DNA of 64,000 nt, taken from Brachybacterium halotolerans. Lineage in GTDB: Bacteria > Actinomycetota > Actinomycetes > Actinomycetales > Dermabacteraceae. The position numbers and the translations under genes are program-made. Where the stretch lies: positions 62,001-126,000 of the forward strand of contig NZ_JAEDAJ010000009.1 of the NCBI RefSeq assembly GCF_016623465.1. The letters are read 5' to 3'. Shown here piece by piece: positions 1 to 6,202 of the stretch. Numbering within the stretch: position 1 is the first letter of the stretch; the number at the start of each line of letters is the position of its first letter. A model generated the notes under the pieces. That model searched no databases and had not been told where the DNA came from. It was given only the letters and a program-made list of their open reading frames with translations.

Positions 1-577
1 CCAGGCGATCGCGCAGGCTGCGGATGAGCGCGAGGATCTGCCGGGTCGTCGTCGGGTCGAGCGCGCTGGTGGGCTCGTCGCACAGCAGAACCTTGGGCTC
101 GGCGGCGAGGCCGCGCGCGATGCCCACGCGCTGGATCTGTCCGCCCGAGAGCTGCGCGGGATGGTTGTGCTCGCGCCCGGCGAGGCCCACGAGGTCCACG
201 AGCTCGGCGACGCGCGCGGAGCGCTGCTCACGGCCGACGCCGGCGATCTCGAGCGGGTGGGCGATGTTGCGGGCGGCGGTGCGGGAGTCCAGCAGGTTCG
301 CGTGCTGGAAGACCATGCCGATCTCGCGGCGCGCCGCGCGCAGGGCGGGGCCGTCGAGCGCGGCGATGTCGGTGCCGTCGATGCGGACGCTGCCGGACGT
401 GGGCTTCTCGAGCCCGGTGAGGCAGCGGATGAGCGTGGACTTCCCGGCGCCGGAGCGGCCGACGATCCCATGGATCTGGCCGGCGTCGACCGTCAGGTCG
501 ATGCCGTCGAGCGCGGTGACGGGGTCTCCCCCGCCCGGCGCGGGGAAGACCTTGGTGAGGCCTTCGAGAGTGATCAC
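1..577 (-). CDS. metN: MetN-like methionine ABC transporter ATP-binding protein (C-terminus beyond window)
   Basis: ATPase that would power import of methionine or a related substrate at the inner face of the membrane. The reverse strand reads an ABC nucleotide-binding domain from a GTG at 577: Walker A GRSGAGKST, the Q-loop region IGMVFQHANLL, the signature LSGGQIQRVGIARG and Walker B VLLCDEPTSALDP, in the usual order. The wording around LIRCLTGLEKPTSG and the LLCDEPTSALDP block is typical of the MetN/GlnQ branch. The C-terminal NIL/ACT domain that would confirm MetN lies left of the window, so a polar amino acid importer is possible. GTG 577 is the only good start after an in-frame TAG; a G-rich run lies about 17 nt upstream. 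It follows tadA on the same strand after a 119-nt gap in which I see no SAM riboswitch core. Confidence 0.78.
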   Translation of the reverse strand, partial: MITLEGLTKVFPAPGGGDPVTALDGIDLTVDAGQIHGIVGRSGAGKSTLIRCLTGLEKPTSGSVRIDGTDIAALDGPALRAARREIGMVFQHANLLDSRTAARNIAHPLEIAGVGREQRSARVAELVDLVGLAGREHNHPAQLSGGQIQRVGIARGLAAEPKVLLCDEPTSALDPTTTRQILALIRSLRDRL

Positions 578-696
578 AAGCAGAAGTAGAGCATCCCCCT
601 AGCGCACCTGCCGACCCCTGCGTTCACGAAACGTCATCTGACCGGGGGAGGCGTGGGAGGGATCACCGCGCGGGGCCGTGGCGTGTGGTGCGGGCC

Positions 697-1179
697 TCAG
701 CGCCTGCGGCGGGCCCGGAAGAAGCCGCGCAGCAGGTCCCCGCACTCCTGCTCCCGCACGCCCGTGGTGAGCTCGGCGCGATGGTTCAGCCGAGGCTCGC
801 GCACGAGGTCGTAGAGGGACCCGGCGGCTCCTGCCTTCGGGTCCGGGGCGCCGACCACGACGCGGGCGATCCGCGCGAGCACGATCGCACCGGCGCACAT
901 GGTGCACGGCTCGAGCGTGACGGCGAGGGTGCAGCCGGTGAGGTTCCAGCGTCCCGTCGCGCGGGCGGCCCCGCGCAGGGCGAGGATCTCGGCGTGCGCG
1001 GTGGGGTCCTCGTCGGCCTCCCGGCGGTTCCCCGCCCGCGCGATCACGCGGCCGGTCGGGTCCAGGACGACGGCGCCGATGGGGACGTCGGCCGGCTCGC
1101 GGTCCGCGGCCGCGCGCGCCTCGTCGAGGGCAAGGCCCATGAGGTCGTCGTCGGAGAGCCGCGGGGTGTCGTCGTCCAC
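697..1179 (-). CDS. tadA: tRNA-specific adenosine deaminase (A34 to I34)
   Basis: Zinc deaminase that converts wobble adenosine 34 to inosine in tRNA-Arg(ACG). The cytidine-deaminase fold is visible: HAE (zinc-ligand His and catalytic Glu, about residues 62-64) and PCTMC (two zinc-ligand Cys, about residues 92 and 95), with PIGAVV and LEPCTMCAGA in family order. Length of 160 aa fits the family. I chose GTG 1179 because a GGGGAG run lies about 10 nt upstream; a GTG at 1218 would add 13 residues and overlap the preceding gene, but has no visible ribosome binding site. A general nucleoside deaminase role cannot be excluded from sequence alone. Confidence 0.87.
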   Translation of the reverse strand: MDDDTPRLSDDDLMGLALDEARAAADREPADVPIGAVVLDPTGRVIARAGNRREADEDPTAHAEILALRGAARATGRWNLTGCTLAVTLEPCTMCAGAIVLARIARVVVGAPDPKAGAAGSLYDLVREPRLNHRAELTTGVREQECGDLLRGFFRARRRR

Positions 1180-1204
1180 GCCCCCATTCTCCCCGGCCGC
1201 GCCG

Positions 1205-1750
1205 TCAGCCGCGCGCACCCGTGACCGCGAAGCGCGCCTGGAGCAGGGCGCCGTTCCTCCCGAACTCGCGCAGCTCCAGCTCGAGCCGTCCTCCCATCAG
1301 GGGCTTCCCGCTTCCGAGCGTCACGGGGGCGATGGACACGAAGACCTCGTCGAGCATCCCGGCCTCCGCGAACGAGTGGGCGAGGTCCCCGCCGCCCACG
1401 ATCCAGACGTCCTTGTCGCCCGCGGCCTCCTCGAGCCGGGCGCGGTGCTCGGCAGGAGGCCCCGCGACGCGGGTGATGCCCGCGAAGTCCTCGGGCAGCT
1501 CCCGATGGGAGAAGACGAACGTGGGCTGGTCGTAGACCCAGGCATCCGCGACGGTCTCGAGGTGCCCCACCACCCAGTCGTACGTCGAGCGCCCGGAGAC
1601 CACCGCCCCGACCTCCTCGATGAAGTCGTCGTAGGGAAGGATGCTCTGCGCGGGGTCGGTGGGCTGGGAGAGCAGCCAGTCCAGGCTCTCGTGCTCGTCG
1701 GCGAGGAAGCCGTCGAGGCTGGTCGCGGTGAAGAAGCGATAACGGGCCAT
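1205..1750 (-). CDS. RibD C-terminal/dihydrofolate reductase family protein
   Basis: Putative NADPH-dependent reductase of the RibD_C/DHFR superfamily; the substrate is unknown. The 181-aa protein starts [18 protein letters not shown], the standard first strand of this family (S-L-D-G), and carries a nucleotide-binding segment [13 protein letters not shown] near residues 115-127 followed by [20 protein letters not shown], all characteristic of the small stand-alone members that are neither true FolA nor RibD. The start ATG has a GGAGG about 5 nt upstream. It lies 25 nt upstream of tadA on the same strand, so the two may be co-transcribed. Function beyond the fold is inference. Confidence 0.85.
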   Translation of the reverse strand: MARYRFFTATSLDGFLADEHESLDWLLSQPTDPAQSILPYDDFIEEVGAVVSGRSTYDWVVGHLETVADAWVYDQPTFVFSHRELPEDFAGITRVAGPPAEHRARLEEAAGDKDVWIVGGGDLAHSFAEAGMLDEVFVSIAPVTLGSGKPLMGGRLELELREFGRNGALLQARFAVTGARG

Positions 1751-1859
1751 CGGGGCCTCCTGCGCGCCGGCGCAGCGCCGCGGGTCGGTCGCTGCGAGGT
1801 GTTGGTCCCAGTATTCGCCGGGGCTCCCCCGAACGGATCCCGCGCACAGAGGCGTCGGG

Positions 1860-1865
1860 TAGATT
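1860..1865 (+). promoter_or_regulatory. -10 element TAGATT, leaderless promoter of upp
   Basis: TAGATT ends 7 nt before the upp ATG, so transcription would begin at or next to the start codon. No Shine-Dalgarno sequence is visible. No clear -35 box. Confidence 0.5.
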
Positions 1866-1872
1866 CGGCGCC

Positions 1873-2511
1873 ATGCGCGTGCTCGAACTCGACCATCCCC
1901 TCGTCGCCCACAAGCTGACGGCGCTCCGCAAGGCCGAGACGCGGTCCTCGATGTTCCGCCTCCTGGCCGACGAGCTGGTGACCCTGCTGGCCTATGAGGC
2001 CACGCGCAACGTCGCGGTCGCCCCCGTCGAGATCCAGACCCCCGTCACCACGATGACCGGCACGCGCCTGACGGACCCCAAGCCCATGGTGGTCCCGATC
2101 CTGCGCGCGGGCCTGGGCATGCTCGACGGCATGACCCGCCTGCTGCCGACGGCAGAGGTCGGCTTCCTGGGCATGGTCCGCAACGACGAGACCCTCGAGG
2201 TCACGACCTACGCGAACCGCCTCCCGGACGACCTCACCGACCGCCAGTGCTTCGTGCTGGACCCGATGCTCGCGACCGGTCACACCCTCATCGCCTCCGT
2301 GAACTACCTGCACGAGCGCGGCGCGAAGGACATCACCTGCGTGACGCTGCTGTGCGCCCCCGAGGGCCTGAAGACCCTCGAGGAGCAGATCGATCCGGCC
2401 ATCGACCTCACCGTGGTCACCGCCGCGATCGACGAGAAGCTCAACGAGAAGGGCTACATCGTCCCCGGGCTCGGCGACGCGGGCGACCGCCTCTTCGGCG
2501 TCGTCGACTGA
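1873..2511 (+). CDS. upp: Uracil phosphoribosyltransferase
   Basis: Converts uracil and PRPP to UMP in pyrimidine salvage; cytosolic. The 212-aa length and the whole sequence fit the family: [10 protein letters not shown] near residue 20-29, [13 protein letters not shown] near 71-83, the PRPP-binding loop DPMLATGHT at 130-138, and the uracil-binding C-terminal stretch [16 protein letters not shown]. The gene stands alone, divergent from the RibD-like gene, with its own apparent leaderless promoter. No frame breaks or odd residues were seen. Confidence 0.97.
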   Translation: MRVLELDHPLVAHKLTALRKAETRSSMFRLLADELVTLLAYEATRNVAVAPVEIQTPVTTMTGTRLTDPKPMVVPILRAGLGMLDGMTRLLPTAEVGFLGMVRNDETLEVTTYANRLPDDLTDRQCFVLDPMLATGHTLIASVNYLHERGAKDITCVTLLCAPEGLKTLEEQIDPAIDLTVVTAAIDEKLNEKGYIVPGLGDAGDRLFGVVD

Positions 2512-2603
2512 GAGCACCCGACGACGGACGACGGCTCTCGCCGGGTCCCACCGAGTCCCACCGGACTCTGACCTCGCGCGTCCCAGGATGCGAACACCCG
2601 CTT

Positions 2604-2622
2604 GAGGCCGGCCATCGGCCTC
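2604..2622 (+). terminator. Hairpin downstream of upp
   Basis: GAGGCCG (2604-2610) pairs with CGGCCTC (2616-2622) around a 5-nt loop. There is no T run. It may end upp transcription or lie in the leader of the downstream small frame. Confidence 0.35.
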
Positions 2623-2626
2623 GGGC

Positions 2627-2746
2627 ATGATGGCCGACATGTTCACGAACGCTCCGAGCCGAGAGGTCGCCACGACGGCGGCCCGCTCGATGATGCGTTC
2701 GATGATGATGTGCATGTGCATGATGCACCGTCAGCCGAGCCTCTGA
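2627..2746 (+). CDS. Possible Met/Cys-rich leader peptide
   Basis: A 39-codon frame starting ATG ATG at 2627 and ending TGA at 2744-2746. Its C-terminal part reads MMRSMMMCMCMMHRQPSL: within about a dozen codons there are nine Met and two Cys. Such a run is very unusual in this GC-rich genome and recalls amino-acid-responsive leader peptides such as the Cys-rich actinobacterial uORFs. It lies 171 nt upstream of the winged-helix gene. Against it: there is no clear ribosome binding site, and the true start could be any of several ATGs. A non-coding ATG/CAT-rich stretch is the alternative. Confidence 0.3.
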   Translation: MMADMFTNAPSREVATTAARSMMRSMMMCMCMMHRQPSL

Positions 2747-2777
2747 GCGCTCGAGAATCCTCCGGGGTCGGCTGACA

Positions 2778-2820
2778 GGAGCCGGCCGGAAGGCGCGGGC
2801 TCCAGGTGCCGGCCGGGAGC
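2778..2820 (+). promoter_or_regulatory. Alternative hairpins (attenuator-like)
   Basis: The segment GGCTCC at 2798-2803 can pair with GGAGCC upstream (2778-2783), or its GCTCC (2799-2803) can pair with GGAGC downstream (2816-2820). The two stems exclude each other, as in a switch after a leader peptide. Seen directly in the sequence; function is inference. Confidence 0.3.
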
Positions 2821-2917
2821 ACACCCCAGCGATCCGCGAACCTGACGCGTCGATCGGAACTGGGATCCCGGGTCCCCACCCGTTGCACCAGGCGTGCACG
2901 AACCCGGAGAACGCATC

Positions 2918-3805
2918 ATGAGCATCACCCTGAACAGTCCTGTCACCCAGACCCGCACCCCGCAGAGCGTCGCCGGCCAGAGCCCGGCCGCCCGCGTCGA
3001 GCGCCCCGCGCACGACCGCGGACCCCGCGCCCTGCGTCCGCAGCACACCGCCCGTCCCGCCTTCCGCGCCCCGGGCGCCGCCGGGCAGTCCGCCGGCTCG
3101 TCCGCCCTGGCCGCCGCGCCGGAGTCCGACCAGGTCACGCTGACCCTCACGGTCACGCTGCCGGCCGGCACGCCCGACGTCGAGGCCGCCCAGATCGCCG
3201 ACGCGCTGCGCGCCAACGCCCGTCGCCTGACGGCCGGCCGCCGCGCCTCGGCGAGCGTGGGCGTGCGCTCCCCGCGCCCCTTCTCCCCCACCGGGGAGGC
3301 CGAGGCCGCGAGCACCGCACCCACCCTGCGGGCCCTCCCGCCGCGCACCCAGGACGGCGAGGCCGCGCAGCCCGAGCGCACGCGCCGCACCGGCGTCGTC
3401 TCGCCGAACTCCCCGGCCCGCCGGGACGCCGAGGCGGCACGCCAGCGCCTGCTGCGCGCCACCGCCGTGAGCCCGAACGTCGCCCCCTCCGCGAGCACGG
3501 ACTGCTCGCTGGTGATCGACCTCTTCGGCCGCCGCGTGCGCATCGACGGCGAGGACGTGGACCTCACCTACAAGGAGTTCGAGCTGCTGGCGCACCTGGC
3601 GCGCGGCGCCCGTCGGATCATCGGCCGCGACGAGCTCATGGAGTCCGTGTGGGCCGACGCCTCGTCCGAGACCGGTGAGCGCACCGTCGACGTGCACGTG
3701 CGCCGCGTGCGCGCGAAGCTCGGCCGCTACCGCCGCCTGATCTCCACCGTGCGCGGCGCGGGCTACCGCCTGGACACCGGAAGCGACGTCGCGATCCTCG
3801 ACTGA
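2918..3805 (+). CDS. Orphan winged-helix DNA-binding regulator (OmpR/PhoB-type output domain, no receiver)
   Basis: Putative DNA-binding transcription regulator. Residues about 198-288 form an OmpR-type winged helix: LVIDLFGRRVRIDG (antiparallel sheet), LTYKEFELLAHLARGARRIIGRDELMESVW (helix-turn-helix entry), RTVDVHVRRVRAKLG (recognition helix) and STVRGAGYRLD (wing). The first two thirds contain no phosphoacceptor receiver domain; instead there is a Pro/Ala/Arg-rich disordered region with a short ordered segment DQVTLTLTVTLPAGTPDVEAAQIADALRANA shown here only in outline (about residues 71-102). I start at ATG 2918 because GGAGA lies 7 nt upstream; an in-frame ATG at 2894 lacks one. A 14-bp hairpin follows the stop. 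It lies just upstream of a ParA-like gene, but what it controls is unknown. Confidence 0.82.
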   Translation: MSITLNSPVTQTRTPQSVAGQSPAARVERPAHDRGPRALRPQHTARPAFRAPGAAGQSAGSSALAAAPESDQVTLTLTVTLPAGTPDVEAAQIADALRANARRLTAGRRASASVGVRSPRPFSPTGEAEAASTAPTLRALPPRTQDGEAAQPERTRRTGVVSPNSPARRDAEAARQRLLRATAVSPNVAPSASTDCSLVIDLFGRRVRIDGEDVDLTYKEFELLAHLARGARRIIGRDELMESVWADASSETGERTVDVHVRRVRAKLGRYRRLISTVRGAGYRLDTGSDVAILD

Positions 3806-3849
3806 TCGCGCTCGTCTCCCGGTTCTACCGCAGACCCCCGCCCGAGGAC

Positions 3850-3887
3850 CATCGGCCCGGACGGGCAGCCGCTCGTCCGGGCCGATG
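3850..3887 (+). terminator. Perfect 14-bp hairpin after the winged-helix gene
   Basis: CATCGGCCCGGACG (3850-3863) and its exact complement (3874-3887) enclose a 10-nt loop. No U tract follows, which is common for actinobacterial terminators. It lies 45 nt after the stop codon. Confidence 0.6.
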
Positions 3888-3916
3888 CATTCGGTGACGA
3901 GCGCTCGTCGTCGTCC

Positions 3917-3984
3917 CAGGTCCGGGAAAGTCGAGGATCCGGGTGGCACGAGGATCCGGGACGAGTCAGAATCCGGGAAGAGCG
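3917..3984. repeat. Four 17-bp phased repeats with core TCCGGG
   Basis: Four consecutive 17-bp units start at 3917, 3934, 3951 and 3968. Each has TCCGGG in the same register and mostly a purine-rich AGGA lead-in. Nearly two helical turns per unit (17 bp) is suited to repeated binding by a protein. Units 2 and 3 share AGGATCCGGG exactly. Confidence 0.6.
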
Positions 3985-4035
3985 AACGGCCCGGAGCTCA
4001 CATCGACGCACTGTCGGGGCTCACGGGCCGTTCGC
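3982..4035. repeat. 11-bp inverted repeat with 32-nt loop
   Basis: GCGAACGGCCC at 3982-3992 is exactly complementary to GGGCCGTTCGC at 4025-4035. It directly abuts the 17-bp repeat block. It could be a hairpin or two operator half-sites. Confidence 0.45.
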
Positions 4036-4203
4036 GATGCCAGCCGTCCCTCAATGGTGGTGGGTGCGGACGACCAGGCAACACGGGTCCACCGATATCG
4101 GGGGGAACGTCGGAGGACCCGTTCGTCGCCTCCCGCGAGGGGGATCGAGGAGGCGACGTCCGGGACGATGCTACGGGTCGCGGCGCGCGGATGTAAACGC
4201 GAA

Positions 4204-4221
4204 CATGCAATGCTTTGCATG
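4204..4221. promoter_or_regulatory. AT-rich palindrome CATGCAA-N4-TTGCATG
   Basis: Two exact 7-bp half-sites around TGCT, in the least GC-rich patch of the region and about 80 bp upstream of the putative -10 of the ParA-like gene. It looks like a regulator binding site or small hairpin. Confidence 0.4.
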
Positions 4222-4298
4222 CTTTTGCGCGGCCATGACCAAGTCGGGATTGCCGTTGTCTCCGGCACGTGTCCACCGGTCAGGCGCTTGGCGTCTCG

Positions 4299-4304
4299 TA
4301 GAGT
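4299..4304 (+). promoter_or_regulatory. -10 element TAGAGT upstream of the ParA-like gene
   Basis: TAGAGT lies 61 nt before ATG 4366, giving a 5' leader of about 55 nt. An ATG just after it (4310) opens a 13-codon frame that ends (TGA 4349-4351) just before the GAGGGAGAG ribosome binding site of the main gene. Confidence 0.35.
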
Positions 4305-4365
4305 GGAGCATGGCCCCGCGCGCACCGCGGGTGTGTCGACCACCGCAGTGAGGGAGAGCCCATCC

Positions 4366-6114
4366 ATGATCGCGCAGGCGCGCATCGACTCCGACCGGTC
4401 CGCGACCGTCCACCTGGCCGATGAGGAGATCGGGATCCACGGGGAGCACATCTCCGAGGTGCGGGCGAACGTCAAGAGCGTGTTCATCGACGCCGCGCGT
4501 CGCGCAGGGCGCGACCTCGACGTCGTGATCGTCGAGCCCGACGCCACGCACCATCTGCGCGTGGAGCCCTCGGGCCGCATCAGCACCCGCGGGGCCGACG
4601 ACCGGCCGCTCTTCGGCCCGTCCGCAGGCGGCGCGGGTCACGGGGCGGAGTCCACCACCGCTCCCTCCTTCGCCGCGCACTCCTTCTCGGCGAGCTCCTT
4701 CGACGTCGCCTCGTTCGGGCAGCACGCCTTCGATCCCGAGGGCGACGTCGAGGCGACCGCCGTGCACCCCGCTGTCCCCGAGGGCTCCACCGCGGACAGT
4801 CCCTCCTGGATCCCGCCGTCGCTGCTCGGCGAGGAGACCCACGAGGCACACGAGGCGCAGGACGAGCAGGGCTCCCAGGACGAGCTCGTCGCTGCATCGG
4901 TTCCCTCGGCTGCGCCGACCACGACCTCCGCATCCGTCGCGCCGGCCGCGCGGACTTCCACTTCCGCATCCTCGGCCGAGCAGGCTCCCTCGGCGCCGGT
5001 CGCGCCGGCCCCCGCTCCCTCGGCCGCGTCGCCCGCCGAGCCCTCTGACCAGGCGGGCCCAGCGGCACGTCCCGGCCACGGCCGCCGCGCCGCGGCGACG
5101 ACGGCGCCGCAGTCCCCCGCCTCCGCGCCGGCGGCGGACGCGCCGCAGGTGGCGGACGCGCAGCCGTCGGGCGAGACCCGTCGGCCTACGCTCCAGGACC
5201 TCCAGTCGGCCGGTCGTCAGCCGTCGCCCGCCCCGGCGACCCGCGGCTGGCAGGGCACTCTCACGCGCCTGACCGGCGGTCGGATCTCCCCGCGTCCCGG
5301 CCGCGCCGAGCGCGAGGAGCGCGCCCAGCTGCAGCGCATCTCCCGCACCCTCGACGGCCCGAAGAACATCGCCGTCGTGAACCTCAAGGGCGGCGCCCAC
5401 AAGACCACCGCCTCGCTCATGATCGCTGCGACGCTGGGCATGGCCCGCGGCGGCGGCGTGCTGGCCTGGGACAACAACGAGACCCGGGGCACGCTGGGCT
5501 GGCGCGGCGCGCCCGCCGAGCACCACCGCACCGCGATCGACCTGCTGCGCGACCTCGACCAGCTGCGCACCGAGCAGGCCACCGTCTCGGACCTCGACCG
5601 CTACGTGCGCCGGCAGGAGGCCACCCGCTTCGACATCCTCGCCTCCGACGAGGATCCGGGCTCCTCCGCCCTCATCGACGACGCCGCCTTCCGCGAGCTC
5701 GACGAGACCCTCTCGCGGTTCTATCGCCTCAAGGTCATCGACACCGGGAACAACGTGCGCGCCTCGAACTGGCTGGCCGGCGTGCAGTCGGCCGATCAGC
5801 TGGTCATCATCTCGACCCTGCGCGAGGACACCTTCAACGCCGCCGCCTGGATGATCGACGAGCTGCGCGCGACCGGTCTGGCCGAGCAGGTCGACCACGC
5901 CGTGACGATCCTGTCGCACTCCTCCGGCAAGAAGATGGACCCCTCGCTGCGCACCCAGCTGCACAAGCACTTCGGCGCGCACACCCGCGCGATCGTCGAG
6001 GTCCCCTTCGAGGAGCAGTTCGTGGACGGCGCACCGCTGGACTTCTCGCGGATCCACCCGGAGACCCGGGCCGCGTGGCTGCGGGCGACCGCCGAGATCG
6101 TCGACGGCCTGTGA
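4366..6114 (+). CDS. ParA/MinD-like ATPase with N-terminal domain and long disordered linker
   Basis: Putative P-loop ATPase of the ParA/MinD superfamily. The deviant Walker A KGGAHKTT is at residues 341-348, preceded by GPKNIAVVNL and followed by LAWDNNETRGTLGWR, a wording found in an actinobacterial ParA-like subfamily of unknown partner. Further blocks KVIDTGNNVRASNW and QLVIISTLREDTFNAAAWM match the Walker B and switch regions. Residues 1-75 form a small separate domain (beta-rich, ending HHLRVEPSGRI). About 85-320 is an Ala/Ser/Pro-rich linker. No ParB gene is adjacent. ATG 4366 is preceded by GAGGGAGAG; a longer upstream frame exists but lacks a ribosome binding site. Chromosome segregation proper is unlikely; positioning of some other cargo is inference. 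Confidence 0.8.
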   Translation: MIAQARIDSDRSATVHLADEEIGIHGEHISEVRANVKSVFIDAARRAGRDLDVVIVEPDATHHLRVEPSGRISTRGADDRPLFGPSAGGAGHGAESTTAPSFAAHSFSASSFDVASFGQHAFDPEGDVEATAVHPAVPEGSTADSPSWIPPSLLGEETHEAHEAQDEQGSQDELVAASVPSAAPTTTSASVAPAARTSTSASSAEQAPSAPVAPAPAPSAASPAEPSDQAGPAARPGHGRRAAATTAPQSPASAPAADAPQVADAQPSGETRRPTLQDLQSAGRQPSPAPATRGWQGTLTRLTGGRISPRPGRAEREERAQLQRISRTLDGPKNIAVVNLKGGAHKTTASLMIAATLGMARGGGVLAWDNNETRGTLGWRGAPAEHHRTAIDLLRDLDQLRTEQATVSDLDRYVRRQEATRFDILASDEDPGSSALIDDAAFRELDETLSRFYRLKVIDTGNNVRASNWLAGVQSADQLVIISTLREDTFNAAAWMIDELRATGLAEQVDHAVTILSHSSGKKMDPSLRTQLHKHFGAHTRAIVEVPFEEQFVDGAPLDFSRIHPETRAAWLRATAEIVDGL

Positions 6115-6189
6115 GGACGGGGCCCTCCGGTTCGTTCCTCCCCACAGGGCTCCCGTCCACCGCGCGCCCCGGACGTCGGAGGATGCGCG

Positions 6190-6195
6190 TAGGTT
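6190..6195 (+). promoter_or_regulatory. -10 element TAGGTT, leaderless promoter of the SNF2 gene
   Basis: TAGGTT ends 7 nt before ATG 6203 and no Shine-Dalgarno sequence is present. Confidence 0.5.
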
Positions 6196-6202
6196 CGCCC
6201 TC

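Larger units (their letters stand above)
2512..2917. other. 406-nt intergenic region between upp and the winged-helix gene
   Basis: Contains a 7-bp hairpin after upp, a small Met/Cys-rich reading frame at 2627-2746, and a pair of mutually exclusive stem possibilities at 2778-2820. The Shine-Dalgarno GGAGA of the next gene sits at its right end. Confidence 0.6.
3806..4365. other. 560-nt intergenic region rich in hairpins and short repeats
   Basis: No convincing gene. Holds a 14-bp hairpin (3850-3887), four 17-bp repeats (3917-3984), an 11-bp inverted repeat (3982-3992 with 4025-4035), a small AT-richer palindrome (4204-4221) and a -10 like TAGAGT (4299-4304) before the ParA-like gene. Confidence 0.6.

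Noticed and set aside
578-696. SAM riboswitch upstream of the MetN-like gene
   Set aside because: The 119-nt gap shows none of the conserved SAM riboswitch core sequences I know.
2441-3949. Minus-strand frame over the regulator region beginning MHMHIIIERIIERA
   Set aside because: Runs antisense through the winged-helix gene and through the end of upp; no conserved motif.
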